This document shows positions 9,217 through 18,337 of a stretch of DNA of 56,139 nucleotides, one piece after another (position 1 is the stretch's first letter; every line of letters starts with the position of its first letter). Made by a program: the position numbers and the translations under genes. The notes beneath the pieces were generated by a model. It made no database searches. It was given only the letters and a program-made list of their open reading frames with translations, and was not told where the DNA came from. The DNA lies in the NCBI RefSeq assembly GCF_001695625.1, contig NZ_MBPN01000026.1, forward strand, positions 1 to 56,139. Reading direction: 5' to 3'. The stretch comes from Pseudomonas defluvii (GTDB lineage Bacteria; Pseudomonadota; Gammaproteobacteria; Pseudomonadales; Pseudomonadaceae).

Positions 9217-9636
9217 TCAGCCGAGCTGACGCGGAATACGGTAGAGGTAGAGCACGACCACGCTTGAGACCGCCAACAGAATCTGCGGCACGGCCTCCAA
9301 GCCAACGAATACCGACACAGCAGCAAGCCAGGCCGGCAAGCAGGCATAGAGCATGGCCACCCGACGTACGCGCGCCAGCTCAATCCAGGCCGCAGGCTCC
9401 GCCTCGCTGTTCAGCGCCTTCTCCATTGCAATCAGCCCGTGCTTGTAAGCGCCAAAGCGCGGCAGGCTGAGGAACATCGAAGAAACACTGGCGATGAACA
9501 TCGGCATGGCGAGGATTGGCAGCAACGCTTCACGATCACCGAACGCCCAATTGAAGACAAACAACGGCGCCAATGCGATCAGCAGATGCTGCCACCAGGC
9601 AATGCTGAGACGGCGACGAACCTGAGCCCGGGTCAC
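9217..9636 (-). CDS. small integral membrane protein, unknown function
   Basis: A 139-residue protein with about four hydrophobic segments: two in the N-terminal half ([15 protein letters not shown] and [18 protein letters not shown]) and two at the C-terminal end ([19 protein letters not shown] and [14 protein letters not shown]). I do not recognise a named family. Its GTG start overlaps the ribA stop by four bases (GTGA), so it is probably translated with ribA. This link says nothing firm about function. Confidence 0.75.
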   Translation of the reverse strand: MTRAQVRRRLSIAWWQHLLIALAPLFVFNWAFGDREALLPILAMPMFIASVSSMFLSLPRFGAYKHGLIAMEKALNSEAEPAAWIELARVRRVAMLYACLPAWLAAVSVFVGLEAVPQILLAVSSVVVLYLYRIPRQLG

Positions 9637-10250
9637 GCCCGACCAACCTCACCCTGATGCTCGTTGCCCATCATGTGGCCAAGCTTGCCGGCCTTGGTGG
9701 CCAGGTAGTGTTTATTGTGCGGGTTGTGGCCGGTATGCAACGGCACTCGCTCAGCCACCGCGATACCCATCGCAGTGAGGGCTTTCACCTTGCGCGGATT
9801 ATTGGTCATCAGGCGCAGCGACTTCACGCCCAGGTGCTCAAGCATCGGCAGGCACATGGCGTAGTCACGCTGATCGGCAGCAAAACCCAGACGCTCATTG
9901 GCTTCAACCGTATCGGCACCGCCATCCTGCAGCTCGTAGGCGCGAATCTTGTTCAACAGACCAATGCCGCGACCTTCCTGACGCAAGTACAGCAATACAC
10001 CGCGCCCTTCATGGGCGATCGCCTGCAGCGCCGCTTCCAGCTGCGAACCGCAATCGCAGCGCTGGCTGAACAGCGCATCGCCCGTCAGGCACTCGGAGTG
10101 CAGGCGTCCCAGTACCGGCGCGCCGTCGGCCACATCACCCAGACTGAGCACCACGTGCTCGCGACCGGTGGCCTCATCGAGAAAACCATGCATGGTGAAG
10201 GTGGCAAAGGGTGTAGGCAGCTTGGAGGCAGCAACGAAAACGACGGGCAC
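9633..10250 (-). CDS. ribA: GTP cyclohydrolase II
   Basis: The 205-residue enzyme opens the imidazole ring of GTP, the first step of riboflavin synthesis. The zinc site is intact ([18 protein letters not shown]), followed by [17 protein letters not shown] and TNNPRKV. The frame is open to 10343, but the GTG at 10250 is chosen: AGGAG lies six bases before it and the protein then begins [15 protein letters not shown], as in P. putida RibA. It is probably the only active RibA in the window, because the RibA-like domain at 13675-14766 lacks the zinc cysteines. Confidence 0.95.
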   Translation of the reverse strand: MPVVFVAASKLPTPFATFTMHGFLDEATGREHVVLSLGDVADGAPVLGRLHSECLTGDALFSQRCDCGSQLEAALQAIAHEGRGVLLYLRQEGRGIGLLNKIRAYELQDGGADTVEANERLGFAADQRDYAMCLPMLEHLGVKSLRLMTNNPRKVKALTAMGIAVAERVPLHTGHNPHNKHYLATKAGKLGHMMGNEHQGEVGRA

Positions 10251-10382
10251 CTTGTGCTCCTGAAATAACGTGAATATTTGACGTGGACTGGATTGTAACA
10301 GCAGCGTGGCACCGGTGCTTATGCTGAATTTTTGTGCAGACATATCGAAAAGTTCGATGCGCCTTGCCGATCTGAGGGCAAC

Positions 10383-11114
10383 CTAGAACGGATACGGCTG
10401 CTTCCAGCGCGTGAATATCTCGCGCAACTGGCCACTTGGCACCAGCTCATCCATGCGCTGATCGAAAATTTCCTTGAGGGCACGGCCTTCCGGGGTTTTG
10501 GCAAATGCCAGGTACAACGGCAGTTCAGCCAGGTGGGTACGCCGAAATGCCGACGGATTCTGCGCCTGCGACAACACATAGTCGACCTCGGTCAGGGCAT
10601 CGATGTAGAAATCGACGCGACCATACTCAAGCATCGGCAGAATGCCCTCACGCCGCTGAACCTCGCGGTAACGGTCAACATAGGGCAGGTAACTGTTGAA
10701 ATCGTAACCACGCACCCAAGCCAATTGGAACTGACCCAGCGTTTCCTGGGTAGGTACCGGCCGACTGGCCAACCCCAGGGCATAGATATGGTCTTGGTCA
10801 AAGTGCCAGCGCGGGTAGATATTATCGGCGCTTTCCTCATGATAAGAGCCGACCCAGGCATCTGCTTCGCCACGCTTTACCAAGCCGATGGCGCGACTGT
10901 AAGGCACGCTCGCCGTCTTGACCTTGACACCTACGGGCTCAAAAACCTTGCGCAGCAGCTCCCAGGCCAGGCCTGTGCCGTCGGCATTGGTGTAGTCGAG
11001 CCACACCTCGCTGGCCAAACGAGCGTGCAAAGGCTTTTTCGGCAAGGGCTCTGCTGCCCACGTCACACCTCCTGCCAAAAGCAGGACCAGTAGCAACCAT
11101 CGGCATCCTTGCAT
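10383..11114 (-). CDS. periplasmic solute-binding protein, SBP_bac_3-like
   Basis: The 243-residue protein has a signal peptide (cleavage near VTWAA) and then the pattern of small extracellular solute-binding proteins: VWLDYTNADGTGLAWELLRKVFEPVGVKVKT, then SRAIGLVKRGEADAWVGSY. Such proteins bind amino acids or similar small ligands. No permease or ATPase gene is adjacent, so it may be an orphan binding protein. It lies 12 bases after pgpA and is probably cotranscribed with it. The ligand is unknown. Confidence 0.75.
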   Translation of the reverse strand: MQGCRWLLLVLLLAGGVTWAAEPLPKKPLHARLASEVWLDYTNADGTGLAWELLRKVFEPVGVKVKTASVPYSRAIGLVKRGEADAWVGSYHEESADNIYPRWHFDQDHIYALGLASRPVPTQETLGQFQLAWVRGYDFNSYLPYVDRYREVQRREGILPMLEYGRVDFYIDALTEVDYVLSQAQNPSAFRRTHLAELPLYLAFAKTPEGRALKEIFDQRMDELVPSGQLREIFTRWKQPYPF

Positions 11115-11126
11115 CGCCCTATCTCC

Positions 11127-11624
11127 TTAGGTAAAGCTCCATACTAGCCCTTGCATCGTCAGCCAGGCGAATACACCGGCAAGCACATCGTCGATCATGA
11201 TGCCGACACCTCCATGCACATGCCGATCAAGCCAACTGATCGGCCAGGGCTTGAGTATGTCAAAGAAGCGGAATACCAAGAACCCGACCAACAACCATTG
11301 CCAGCCTTGCGGCACCAGCCACAGGGTAATCCACATCCCCACCATCTCGTCCCAGACGATACCCTCATGGTCGTGCACACGTAAATCGCTGGCAACCTTG
11401 CCGCACAGCCAGAAACCAAACAGCATGGTCAGGCCCAGCATCAGCCAGTAACCCCAGTCTGGCAGCATTTGCCACAAGGGCATGAACGGCAAGGCAACCA
11501 GAGACCCCCAGGTCCCCGGCGCCTTCGGCAAAGTACCCGAGCCGAAGCCGAATGCCATGAAATGCCAAGGGTTGCTCCAGACCGAAGGCGGAACAGGCTT
11601 CACCTGATTACGGTGATCGGTCAC
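11127..11624 (-). CDS. pgpA: phosphatidylglycerophosphatase A
   Basis: A 165-residue membrane enzyme that dephosphorylates phosphatidylglycerol phosphate to phosphatidylglycerol. Family signatures visible are GFGSGTLPKAPGTWGSL, the acidic IVWDEMVGMW and the C-terminal IMIDDVLAG. There are about four hydrophobic segments. The start is a GTG (11622-11624) with GGGAGA upstream. It follows thiL by nine bases, the usual nusB-thiL-pgpA order. Confidence 0.95.
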   Translation of the reverse strand: MTDHRNQVKPVPPSVWSNPWHFMAFGFGSGTLPKAPGTWGSLVALPFMPLWQMLPDWGYWLMLGLTMLFGFWLCGKVASDLRVHDHEGIVWDEMVGMWITLWLVPQGWQWLLVGFLVFRFFDILKPWPISWLDRHVHGGVGIMIDDVLAGVFAWLTMQGLVWSFT

Positions 11625-11633
11625 GGTGTCTCC

Positions 11634-12593
11634 CTAATCGCTAAAGTGTTGATAGCCCCGAACAGCCGGGGTGATGTTGCGCCCTTCCCGATCGTACAGG
11701 CTGACACCGGAGCCAACCTCGACCCTGCCAACCACGTGAATCGGCCAGCCGGCGGCCAGCAGCCCCGGGAGTTCGGCATCGGGAAGCGTGAAGGCCAGCA
11801 CATAATCGTCGCCACCGGTCAATGCGGCGTGACGCGCACCCTCCAGCCCCAAAAAGCCGCGTAATGCCTGGCTCATCGGTAGCGAGTCCACCTGCAAATG
11901 CAGCGCCACGCCAGAGGCTTTGGCGATATGCCCACAGTCAGCCAGCAAGCCGTCGGAGATATCCAGCGCCGAGGACGCCTTGCCGCGTAACGCCTGGCCG
12001 AGTGCCAACTGCGGTGCTGGCGACCAGTAGTGCGCCAGCAGCGGTGCCGCCAGCGACGGCTCGGCTTGACGTTCCGCAAGCACCAGCGGCAGCGCGCCAG
12101 CAGCGTTGCCCAGTTCACCCCCCACACACACCAGGTCGCCTGGTTGCGCACCGGCGCGGGTCAGCGCCTGCCCGGCAGGCACCCGGCCAAACACGGTCAT
12201 GGTCAGGCTCAAGGGGCCACGGGTGGTATCGCCACCGACCAGGCTCAGGTTGCACTGCCTGGCCATCTGATTGAGGCCTTCTGCGTAAGCGCGCAACCAG
12301 TCCGCCGACGTGTCCGGCAGGGTCAGGGCAAGGGTAAACGCGAGGGGGGTAGCGCCCATCGCCGCCAGGTCACTGGCGGCAACGGCCAGCGAACGCTGGC
12401 CGAGCAGGAACGGGTCACTGTTGTGCGGGAAATGCACACCGACAACCAGCGTGTCGGTAGACACCGCCAACTGTTCGCCCGCTGGCAAGGCCAGCAGGGC
12501 ACAGTCGTCACCGATGCCCAAGGCAACTCCTTCGCCACCTTGCGCACACGGTGCGGCGGCGAAGTAGTGACGGATCAGCTCGAACTCACCCAT
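11634..12593 (-). CDS. thiL: thiamine-monophosphate kinase
   Basis: The 319-residue ATP-dependent kinase makes thiamine diphosphate from thiamine monophosphate. It begins MGEFELIRHYFA and shows GIGDDCALL, VSTDTLVVGVHFP, the Mg-binding MGATPLAFTLALTLP, LVGGDTTRGPLSLTMTVFG and ALDISDGLLADCGH, all typical of ThiL. It lies 18 bases after nusB in the same operon. Confidence 0.96.
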   Translation of the reverse strand: MGEFELIRHYFAAAPCAQGGEGVALGIGDDCALLALPAGEQLAVSTDTLVVGVHFPHNSDPFLLGQRSLAVAASDLAAMGATPLAFTLALTLPDTSADWLRAYAEGLNQMARQCNLSLVGGDTTRGPLSLTMTVFGRVPAGQALTRAGAQPGDLVCVGGELGNAAGALPLVLAERQAEPSLAAPLLAHYWSPAPQLALGQALRGKASSALDISDGLLADCGHIAKASGVALHLQVDSLPMSQALRGFLGLEGARHAALTGGDDYVLAFTLPDAELPGLLAAGWPIHVVGRVEVGSGVSLYDREGRNITPAVRGYQHFSD

Positions 12594-12611
12594 TGGCCAG
12601 CAGCGCCGAGA

Positions 12612-13112
12612 TCAGCGCTTGTATGCCCGTACTTCGGCTTCACGAAGCCGTGGAGCCAGCTTGTCGAGCACACCGTTGACGAACTTGTGGCCATCGGTGG
12701 CACCGAAGACCTTGGCCAGCTCAACACCTTCGTTGATCACAACGCGAAACGGCACGTCGACCCGCTTGATGAACTCCCAGGTCGACAGCCGCAGTACAGC
12801 CAGCTCTACCGGGTCGAGTTCTTCCAGTGGCAGGTCGAGGCACGGAGCCAGGGCCTTGTCGATCTCTTCCTTCATGACCGGAACCCCGTGCAGGATCTCC
12901 CGGAAGTAGGCGCCGTCGACATCGCTGAAATCGTTATCGACCCGGAACTGCGCTTCGATCTCGTTCAGCGACTGCTTGGCCATGTGCCACTGATACAGGG
13001 CCTGGGTCGCGAGCTGACGGGCTTCGCGACGCTTGGCGCTTTTCGATGGTTTGCCAGCATCCGCAGGTTTTGGATCGCGCGGGTTGAAACGATCGCTTTC
13101 GTCGCTAATCAC
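12612..13112 (-). CDS. nusB: transcription antitermination factor NusB
   Basis: A 166-residue all-helical protein with [19 protein letters not shown] at the start and [34 protein letters not shown] at the end, both NusB hallmarks. NusB pairs with S10 (NusE) on boxA RNA during rRNA antitermination; S10 is encoded at the far end of this window. The GTG start overlaps the ribH stop (GTGA). The N-terminus carries about 25 extra polar residues compared with E. coli NusB. Confidence 0.95.
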   Translation of the reverse strand: MISDESDRFNPRDPKPADAGKPSKSAKRREARQLATQALYQWHMAKQSLNEIEAQFRVDNDFSDVDGAYFREILHGVPVMKEEIDKALAPCLDLPLEELDPVELAVLRLSTWEFIKRVDVPFRVVINEGVELAKVFGATDGHKFVNGVLDKLAPRLREAEVRAYKR

Positions 13113-13585
13113 TTGGCCTCCAACTGCGCCAGCAGGCTGACCATTTCCAGGGCGGACAGGGCTGCTTCAGCGCCCTTGTTGCCGGCCTTGGTGCCGGAGC
13201 GCTCGATGGCCTGTTCGATCGAATCGACAGTCAATACACCGAAGGACACCGGTACGCCGAACTCCATGGACACCTGGGCCAGGCCCTTGGTGCACTCGCC
13301 TGCCACGTATTCGAAATGCGGAGTGCCGCCACGGATCACCGCGCCCAGGGCGATGATGGCCGCGTATTCACTTTGCTGGGCGACTTTCTGTGCAACCAGC
13401 GGGATCTCGAACGCACCCGGGGCACGGATGATGGTGATGTCGCTTTCGCTGACGCCATGGCGAACCAGGGCATCAACGGCACCGCTCACCAGGCTTTCGA
13501 CGACGAAGCTGTTGAAGCGGCCAACCACCAAAGCATAGCGACCTTTGGGGGCGATGAAGGTACCTTCAATGGTCTTCAGAGTCAT
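13109..13585 (-). CDS. ribH: 6,7-dimethyl-8-ribityllumazine synthase
   Basis: The 158-residue enzyme joins the pyrimidine from GTP with 3,4-dihydroxy-2-butanone 4-phosphate. It shows [17 protein letters not shown], the substrate segment [28 protein letters not shown] and [24 protein letters not shown]. It lies downstream of the RibB gene, which makes one of its substrates. Confidence 0.97.
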   Translation of the reverse strand: MTLKTIEGTFIAPKGRYALVVGRFNSFVVESLVSGAVDALVRHGVSESDITIIRAPGAFEIPLVAQKVAQQSEYAAIIALGAVIRGGTPHFEYVAGECTKGLAQVSMEFGVPVSFGVLTVDSIEQAIERSGTKAGNKGAEAALSALEMVSLLAQLEAK

Positions 13586-13608
13586 TCCGGGATTCTCATC
13601 TTAAAGAG

Positions 13609-13632
13609 CCAGGCCGCACCGACGCGGCCTGT
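13609..13632 (-). other. short hairpin in the leader of ribH
   Basis: AGGCCGC/GCGGCCT pairs around a six-base loop in the 89-base gap between the RibB gene and ribH. On the minus strand it is followed by CTCTTTAAG, a poor T run, so it is at most a weak terminator or attenuator. I see no conserved FMN riboswitch architecture here. Confidence 0.4.
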
Positions 13633-13674
13633 GGGAGGTTTGGTCACGAACACGCAGTGCAATAAACGCCTGCT

Positions 13675-14766
13675 TTATTCGGAGGGCACGTATTCTACAA
13701 CTTCCAGATCGAATCCGGATATCGCATTAAATTTCATCGGCGAACTCATCAGGCGCATTTTGCGTACGCCGAGGTCACGGAGAATCTGCGAACCCGCACC
13801 GACGGTGCTGTAGGTTGTCGGGGTTTTCACCTGAGCGCTGTCGGCGGTCTCACGGATATGCGCCAACAGCACGTCACCGTCCAACGGGTGGCCGAGCAAC
13901 AACACAACACCACTGCCCGCCTCTGCCACCGCGCTCATTGCGGCACGCAGGCTCCAGCGGCCGGGCTGCTTGACCATCAGCAGGTCACGCAGCGGGTCCA
14001 TGTTGTGAACCCGAACCAGGGTCGGTTCTTCTGCGCAGATATTGCCCAGGGTCAGTGCCAGGTGCACATCACCCTCGACCGAGTCACGGTAGGTAACCAG
14101 GTTGAATTGGCCCAATTCGCTGTCCAGCGGCTGCTCGGAAATCCGCTGAATGGTACGTTCGTGGATCATCCGGTAGTGAATCAGGTCGGCGATGGTGCCG
14201 ATCTTGATGCCGTGCTCGGCGGCAAACGCTTCCAGCTCCGGGCGACGGGACATGGTGCCGTCGTCATTCATGACCTCGCAGATCACGCCACTTGGCTCAA
14301 AACCGGCCATGCGCGCCAGATCACACGCAGCCTCGGTATGGCCTGCGCGGGCCAGCGTACCGCCGGCTTGCGCCATCAGCGGGAAGATATGGCCTGGGCT
14401 GACGATGTCTTCGGCCTTGGCATCACGCGCGGCGGCAGCCTGAACGGTACGCGCACGGTCAGCAGCGGAGATACCGGTAGTGACACCTTCGGCAGCCTCG
14501 ATCGAGACCGTGAACTTGGTGCCAAAGCCCGAACCGTTGCGCGGTGCCATCAACGGCAACTTGAGCAGTTCACAGCGCTCGCGCGACATCGGCATGCAGA
14601 TCAGGCCCCTGGCATGCTTGGCCATGAAGTTGATGTGCTCAGCCTTGCAGGCCTCGGCGGCCATGATCAGGTCGCCTTCGTTCTCGCGATCTTCGTCATC
14701 CATCAGGATGACCATTTTGCCCTGGCGGATGTCTTCAACCAGTTCTTCGATGCTGTTGAGCGCCAC
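13675..14766 (-). CDS. ribB: 3,4-dihydroxy-2-butanone-4-phosphate synthase with degenerate GTP cyclohydrolase II domain (RibBX type)
   Basis: The 363-residue protein has an intact DHBP synthase domain in about residues 1-200 ([37 protein letters not shown]), which converts ribulose 5-phosphate to DHBP. The C-terminal part follows the GTP cyclohydrolase II fold ([21 protein letters not shown]), but the C-x(n)-CDCG zinc motif is replaced by a stretch without cysteines, so it should have no cyclohydrolase activity. Databases often call this RibBA. The GTG at 14766 is preferred over 14784 because AAGGGGG lies six bases before it. It follows ribE by 18 bases. Confidence 0.93.
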   Translation of the reverse strand: MALNSIEELVEDIRQGKMVILMDDEDRENEGDLIMAAEACKAEHINFMAKHARGLICMPMSRERCELLKLPLMAPRNGSGFGTKFTVSIEAAEGVTTGISAADRARTVQAAAARDAKAEDIVSPGHIFPLMAQAGGTLARAGHTEAACDLARMAGFEPSGVICEVMNDDGTMSRRPELEAFAAEHGIKIGTIADLIHYRMIHERTIQRISEQPLDSELGQFNLVTYRDSVEGDVHLALTLGNICAEEPTLVRVHNMDPLRDLLMVKQPGRWSLRAAMSAVAEAGSGVVLLLGHPLDGDVLLAHIRETADSAQVKTPTTYSTVGAGSQILRDLGVRKMRLMSSPMKFNAISGFDLEVVEYVPSE

Positions 14767-14784
14767 GCGGCACCCCCTTCTCAT

Positions 14785-15450
14785 TCAGGATTTCAGGTAG
14801 CCGTTGGCGGCCAGGAAACTTTCAGTGATACCGCTGCCCTTGGTCGACTCGGCGGCTTTGTCGCCGAGCAACAGACGCTCCAGGTAGCGGGCCAGCAGGT
14901 CGACCTCAAGGTTGACCCGACGACCAGCGCGGTAGTCGGCCATGATGGTTTCGGCCAGGGTGTGGGGCACGATTGTCAGCTCGAACTCGGCGCCATCGAC
15001 GGCGTTCACCGTCAGGCTGGTGCCGTCGACGGTAATCGACCCCTTGTGCGCAACGTACTTGGCCAGTTCCTTTGGCGCACGAACACGGAACTGGATGGCG
15101 CGAGCGTTATCGCTACGCGATATGATTTCGCCGACACCGTCGACGTGGCCGCTGACCAGATGACCGCCCAATCGGGTGGTCGGCGTCAGGGCTTTTTCCA
15201 GGTTGACCCGGCTGCCGCTCTTGAGGTCGGAGAAGGCAGTGCAGTCCAGGGTTTCGCGGCTGACATCGGCCCAGAAGCCGTCGCCAGGCAGCTCGACTGC
15301 CGTCAGGCAGACACCATTCACCGCAATGCTGTCGCCAAGTTTCACATCGCCCAGGTCCAGCTTGCCGGTTTCGACATAAACCCGCACATCGCCACCTTTT
15401 GGGGTCAACGAGCGAATGCTGCCGATAGATTCGATAATGCCTGTGAACAT
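14785..15450 (-). CDS. ribE: riboflavin synthase alpha chain
   Basis: The 221-residue enzyme dismutates two lumazines to riboflavin. It begins [12 protein letters not shown], the family N-terminus, and shows the two repeated lumazine-binding halves ([11 protein letters not shown]...VNLEKAL and [14 protein letters not shown]...[16 protein letters not shown]). The ATG at 15450 has AGGAGG upstream; the frame is open for 32 more codons that overlap the end of ribD but have no family match. Some genomes call this gene ribC. Confidence 0.96.
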   Translation of the reverse strand: MFTGIIESIGSIRSLTPKGGDVRVYVETGKLDLGDVKLGDSIAVNGVCLTAVELPGDGFWADVSRETLDCTAFSDLKSGSRVNLEKALTPTTRLGGHLVSGHVDGVGEIISRSDNARAIQFRVRAPKELAKYVAHKGSITVDGTSLTVNAVDGAEFELTIVPHTLAETIMADYRAGRRVNLEVDLLARYLERLLLGDKAAESTKGSGITESFLAANGYLKS

Positions 15451-15493
15451 GAGTCCTCCTCGAGAACGGGCCGCGCGTGGCGCAAGCCGAAAA

Positions 15494-16624
15494 TTATACG
15501 CCGGACGTCGGCACAGGGATCGCGGTGACTCGCCAGTCATCGCCAACCGCTCGCATTTCAGTGATTTTCAGCGCCGGCGCCTCGCTCATGCGGGCCAGCG
15601 GCCAATCAAGCAGCGGCCTGGCGCTGGAGCCGAGGAACTTGCCGGCAATGAACAGTTGATACTCGTCCACCAGCCCAGACTGCGCAAATGCCCCAGCAAG
15701 CACCGGGCCGGCCTCGACCAGCACCTCATTGACGCCCCGGGCAGCCAGCTCACGCAGCAATGCACGCAAGTCGACCCGCCCCTCCTGAGTGGGCAGTCGC
15801 AGCAGCTCCAGGCCCGCCTGAGCATAGCGCTCATCGTGCGCGGCGGCAGTCGCCACCAGCGCAGGACCGGCCTGATAGAACGCGGCCTCCAACGGCAGGC
15901 GCAAACGCCCATCGATCAGCACCCGCAGCGGCGGGCGAGCCAGCGCCAAGGCGGTATTTTCCGCATCCAGCCCCAGTTCTTCGCCACGCACAGTCATCCG
16001 GGCATTGTCCGCGATCACGCTTTCAGCGCTGGTCAGCACCACACTGGAACGCGCACGCAAACGTTGAACGGCCGAGCGTGCGGCAGGCCCGGTAATCCAC
16101 TGGCTCTCGCCACTGGCCATGGCGGTGCGGCCATCAAGGCTCATCGCCAGTTTGACCCGCACATAAGGCAGGCCATGTTCCATACGCTTGAGAAAGCCCG
16201 GGTTCAACGCGCGTGCCTCGGCCTCAAGCACTCCGCTGGACACCTCAATACCGGCATCGGCCAAGCGCTTCAGGCCTTGACCGGCAACCTGTGGATTGGG
16301 GTCCTGCATGGCCGCAACAACCCGCGCCACACCGGCGTTGACCAGCGCCTCGGCACAAGGCGGTGTGCGGCCATGATGGCTGCAAGGCTCAAGGGTGACA
16401 TAGGCGCAGGCGCCACGGGCCAATTCGCCTGCCTGGCGCAATGCATGAACCTCAGCATGCGGTTCACCGGCACGAACATGCCAGCCTTCACCCACCACCT
16501 GACCATCACGCACAATCACGCAGCCGACGCGAGGATTAGGGTGGGTTGAGTACAGCCCCTTGCGCGCCAGTTCCAGGGCGCGGGCCATGTAGTGAGCATC
16601 CAGCACAGCGCGTTCAGTGGGCAT
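15494..16624 (-). CDS. ribD: bifunctional riboflavin deaminase/reductase RibD
   Basis: The 376-residue enzyme carries out the second and third steps of riboflavin synthesis. The N-terminal deaminase has the zinc motif HAEVHAL and PCSHHGRTPPC; the C-terminal reductase begins about residue 150 (VRVKLAMSLDGRTAM). The ATG at 16624 is chosen; a GTG at 16630 overlapping the nrdR stop is also possible and would add two residues. It is coupled to nrdR upstream. Confidence 0.95.
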   Translation of the reverse strand: MPTERAVLDAHYMARALELARKGLYSTHPNPRVGCVIVRDGQVVGEGWHVRAGEPHAEVHALRQAGELARGACAYVTLEPCSHHGRTPPCAEALVNAGVARVVAAMQDPNPQVAGQGLKRLADAGIEVSSGVLEAEARALNPGFLKRMEHGLPYVRVKLAMSLDGRTAMASGESQWITGPAARSAVQRLRARSSVVLTSAESVIADNARMTVRGEELGLDAENTALALARPPLRVLIDGRLRLPLEAAFYQAGPALVATAAAHDERYAQAGLELLRLPTQEGRVDLRALLRELAARGVNEVLVEAGPVLAGAFAQSGLVDEYQLFIAGKFLGSSARPLLDWPLARMSEAPALKITEMRAVGDDWRVTAIPVPTSGV

Positions 16625-16626
16625 GA

Positions 16627-17091
16627 TCACTCTTTAGCCGGCTCTCGGGCCAGACGGTCAATCTCTTCACGGAATTCATCGAGGTCCTGGAAGCGTCGGT
16701 AAACCGAGGCGAAACGGATGTAGGCGACCTCATCGAGTTTCTGCAGCTCGGCCATCACCAATTCGCCCACGACCAGCGACTTGACCTCACGCTCGCCGGT
16801 TGCCCGCAGCTTGTGCTTGATATGCGCCAGTGCCGCTTCCAGTCGCTCGACGCTGACCGGGCGCTTCTCCAGCGCACGTTGCATACCGGCGCGCAGCTTG
16901 TCTTCATCGAACGGCTGTCGGCTGCCATCCTGCTTGATCAAGCGAGGCAGGACCAATTCGGCGGTTTCAAAGGTGGTAAAGCGTTCACCGCAGGCGACGC
17001 ATTCGCGCCGACGGCGCACTTGCTCACCCTCGGCGACCAGTCGCGAGTCGATGACTTTGGTGTCGTTGGCACCGCAGAAGGGACAGTGCAT
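16627..17091 (-). CDS. nrdR: transcriptional repressor NrdR
   Basis: A 154-residue regulator that represses ribonucleotide reductase genes according to dATP/ATP. It has an N-terminal zinc ribbon (CPFCG and [12 protein letters not shown]) followed by an ATP-cone domain ([32 protein letters not shown]). The ATG at 17091 is chosen because NrdR proteins begin MHCPFC; a TTG at 17106 is also open. It is the first gene of the rib run and shares a 106-base gap with the divergent lipoprotein gene. Confidence 0.96.
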   Translation of the reverse strand: MHCPFCGANDTKVIDSRLVAEGEQVRRRRECVACGERFTTFETAELVLPRLIKQDGSRQPFDEDKLRAGMQRALEKRPVSVERLEAALAHIKHKLRATGEREVKSLVVGELVMAELQKLDEVAYIRFASVYRRFQDLDEFREEIDRLAREPAKE

Positions 17092-17197
17092 GGTGGCAGG
17101 CAACAAAAAAAGGGAGGGCCATGGTAGCGCATCTCACTGGCAAGACAAGCCAAAGGGTTTACCATCCAGTGAGGAAACGTCCTCAAGGAACCTCTTC

Positions 17198-17644
17198 ATG
17201 CGCTTTCGAGCACTCATTCTGCTCAGTTTTGTCGGCCTGCTCGTCGCCTGCAGTAGCGATGCGCCCAAACAGACGCAGACAGACACCTCCCCAACCACCA
17301 GCACGTCACCTGCGGCCCCCGGCCCTCTGCCGGCCTATCAGCGCGAACTCAGCGGCACCCTGCTGGGCATACCGGCCAACGCCGATGTTGAGCTGGCGTT
17401 GCTGGTCATTGACGAACGCGGTCGTCCGCAGCGCTTGCTGGCCAGCAGCTCACTCGCAGGTAACGGTCAGGCACTGCCCTTTCATTTACGCTTCAACCCG
17501 GAAGCCTTCCCCAGTGGAGCACGTGTTGAACTGCGCGGTCGGGCCAGTCAGTCAGGGCAACTGATCCTGCACTTGCCGGCACTGCGGGTTACCCAGGCAA
17601 CCACCCAGGCCACTGGGCCGCTGCGTTTTGAGAAGGCGCCATGA
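17198..17644 (+). CDS. YbaY-type lipoprotein
   Basis: The 148-residue protein has a lipoprotein signal peptide with lipobox LVAC (Cys18), then a Thr/Ser/Pro-rich spacer, then a compact beta-rich domain (ELSGTLLGIPANADVELALL, LPFHLRFNPEAFPSGARVEL) typical of the YbaY/YscW family. The role of this family is unclear. The start has AAGGAA nearby and is the only one that gives a signal peptide. It overlaps the methyltransferase gene by four bases (ATGA). Confidence 0.85.
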   Translation: MRFRALILLSFVGLLVACSSDAPKQTQTDTSPTTSTSPAAPGPLPAYQRELSGTLLGIPANADVELALLVIDERGRPQRLLASSSLAGNGQALPFHLRFNPEAFPSGARVELRGRASQSGQLILHLPALRVTQATTQATGPLRFEKAP

Positions 17645-18306
17645 CGGCAGCACCGTCATCACTGCAAGGGGCATTGAGTGAACTGCTCGGCGATGCGCGA
17701 CTGGTCGCCAGCCACCTGCCGGGCAGTGACCTGAGGCTCTGGCTGATCGATGCGGACAACATGGACCGCGCCTTCAGCCCCGAAGAGACCCGACGCATCC
17801 TCCATGAGCCGCCATATTGGAGCTTTTGCTGGGCCAGCGGCCTGGCCATGGCGCGCTTTTTGTGTGAGCGACCGGAGTGGGTTGAAGGCAAGCGCGTGCT
17901 CGACTTCGGCGCAGGCTCTGGCGTTGCGGGTATTGCAGCGGCCAAGGCCGGCGCCCTTGAAGTGGTGGCCTGCGACCTCGACCCTCTGGCGCTGGACGCA
18001 TGCCGGGCCAATGCCGAACTGAACGGGGTGAACCTGAACTACTCCACGGACTTTTTTGCCGAAGCCGACCGCTTCGACCTGATTCTGGTCGCCGACGTAC
18101 TCTATGACCGGGCCAACCTGCCGCTGCTCGACGAATTCCTCAGCCGTGGCCGTGAAGCCTTGGTGGCCGACTCCCGCGTGCGCGACTTCAGCCACCCGCT
18201 GTATCAATCACTGGGCGTCCTCGAAGCCCTGACCCTGCCGGACCTGGCCGAGCCTCACGAATTCCGCCGGGTCAGCCTGTACCACGCCAGCCGACAGCCT
18301 TTATAG
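17641..18306 (+). CDS. class I SAM-dependent methyltransferase, ETFB-lysine/Nnt1-like
   Basis: The 221-residue protein has a SAM-binding motif I (VLDFGAGSGVAG, about 86-97) followed by the acidic DLD of motif II. The EPPYWSFCWASG segment (about 56-67) is typical of the METTL20/nicotinamide N-methylase-like group that methylates lysines of proteins such as ETF beta. No substrate can be assigned here and no etf gene is in the window. It is translationally coupled to the lipoprotein gene in front and ends 31 bases before cnoX. Confidence 0.85.
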   Translation: MTAAPSSLQGALSELLGDARLVASHLPGSDLRLWLIDADNMDRAFSPEETRRILHEPPYWSFCWASGLAMARFLCERPEWVEGKRVLDFGAGSGVAGIAAAKAGALEVVACDLDPLALDACRANAELNGVNLNYSTDFFAEADRFDLILVADVLYDRANLPLLDEFLSRGREALVADSRVRDFSHPLYQSLGVLEALTLPDLAEPHEFRRVSLYHASRQPL

Positions 18307-18337
18307 TGCTGCCATTCAAGGATTTGCGAGAGTCGCG

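Noticed and set aside
12030..13538. 502-codon plus-strand open frame opposite thiL-nusB-ribH
   Set aside because: It spans three real genes on the other strand and has no family pattern.
13586..13674. FMN riboswitch before ribH or ribB
   Set aside because: The gap is only 89 bases and holds a single hairpin without the conserved multi-stem RFN pattern.
13858..15528. 556-codon plus-strand open frame opposite ribB and ribE
   Set aside because: Antisense shadow of well-matched rib genes; composition is not that of a real protein.
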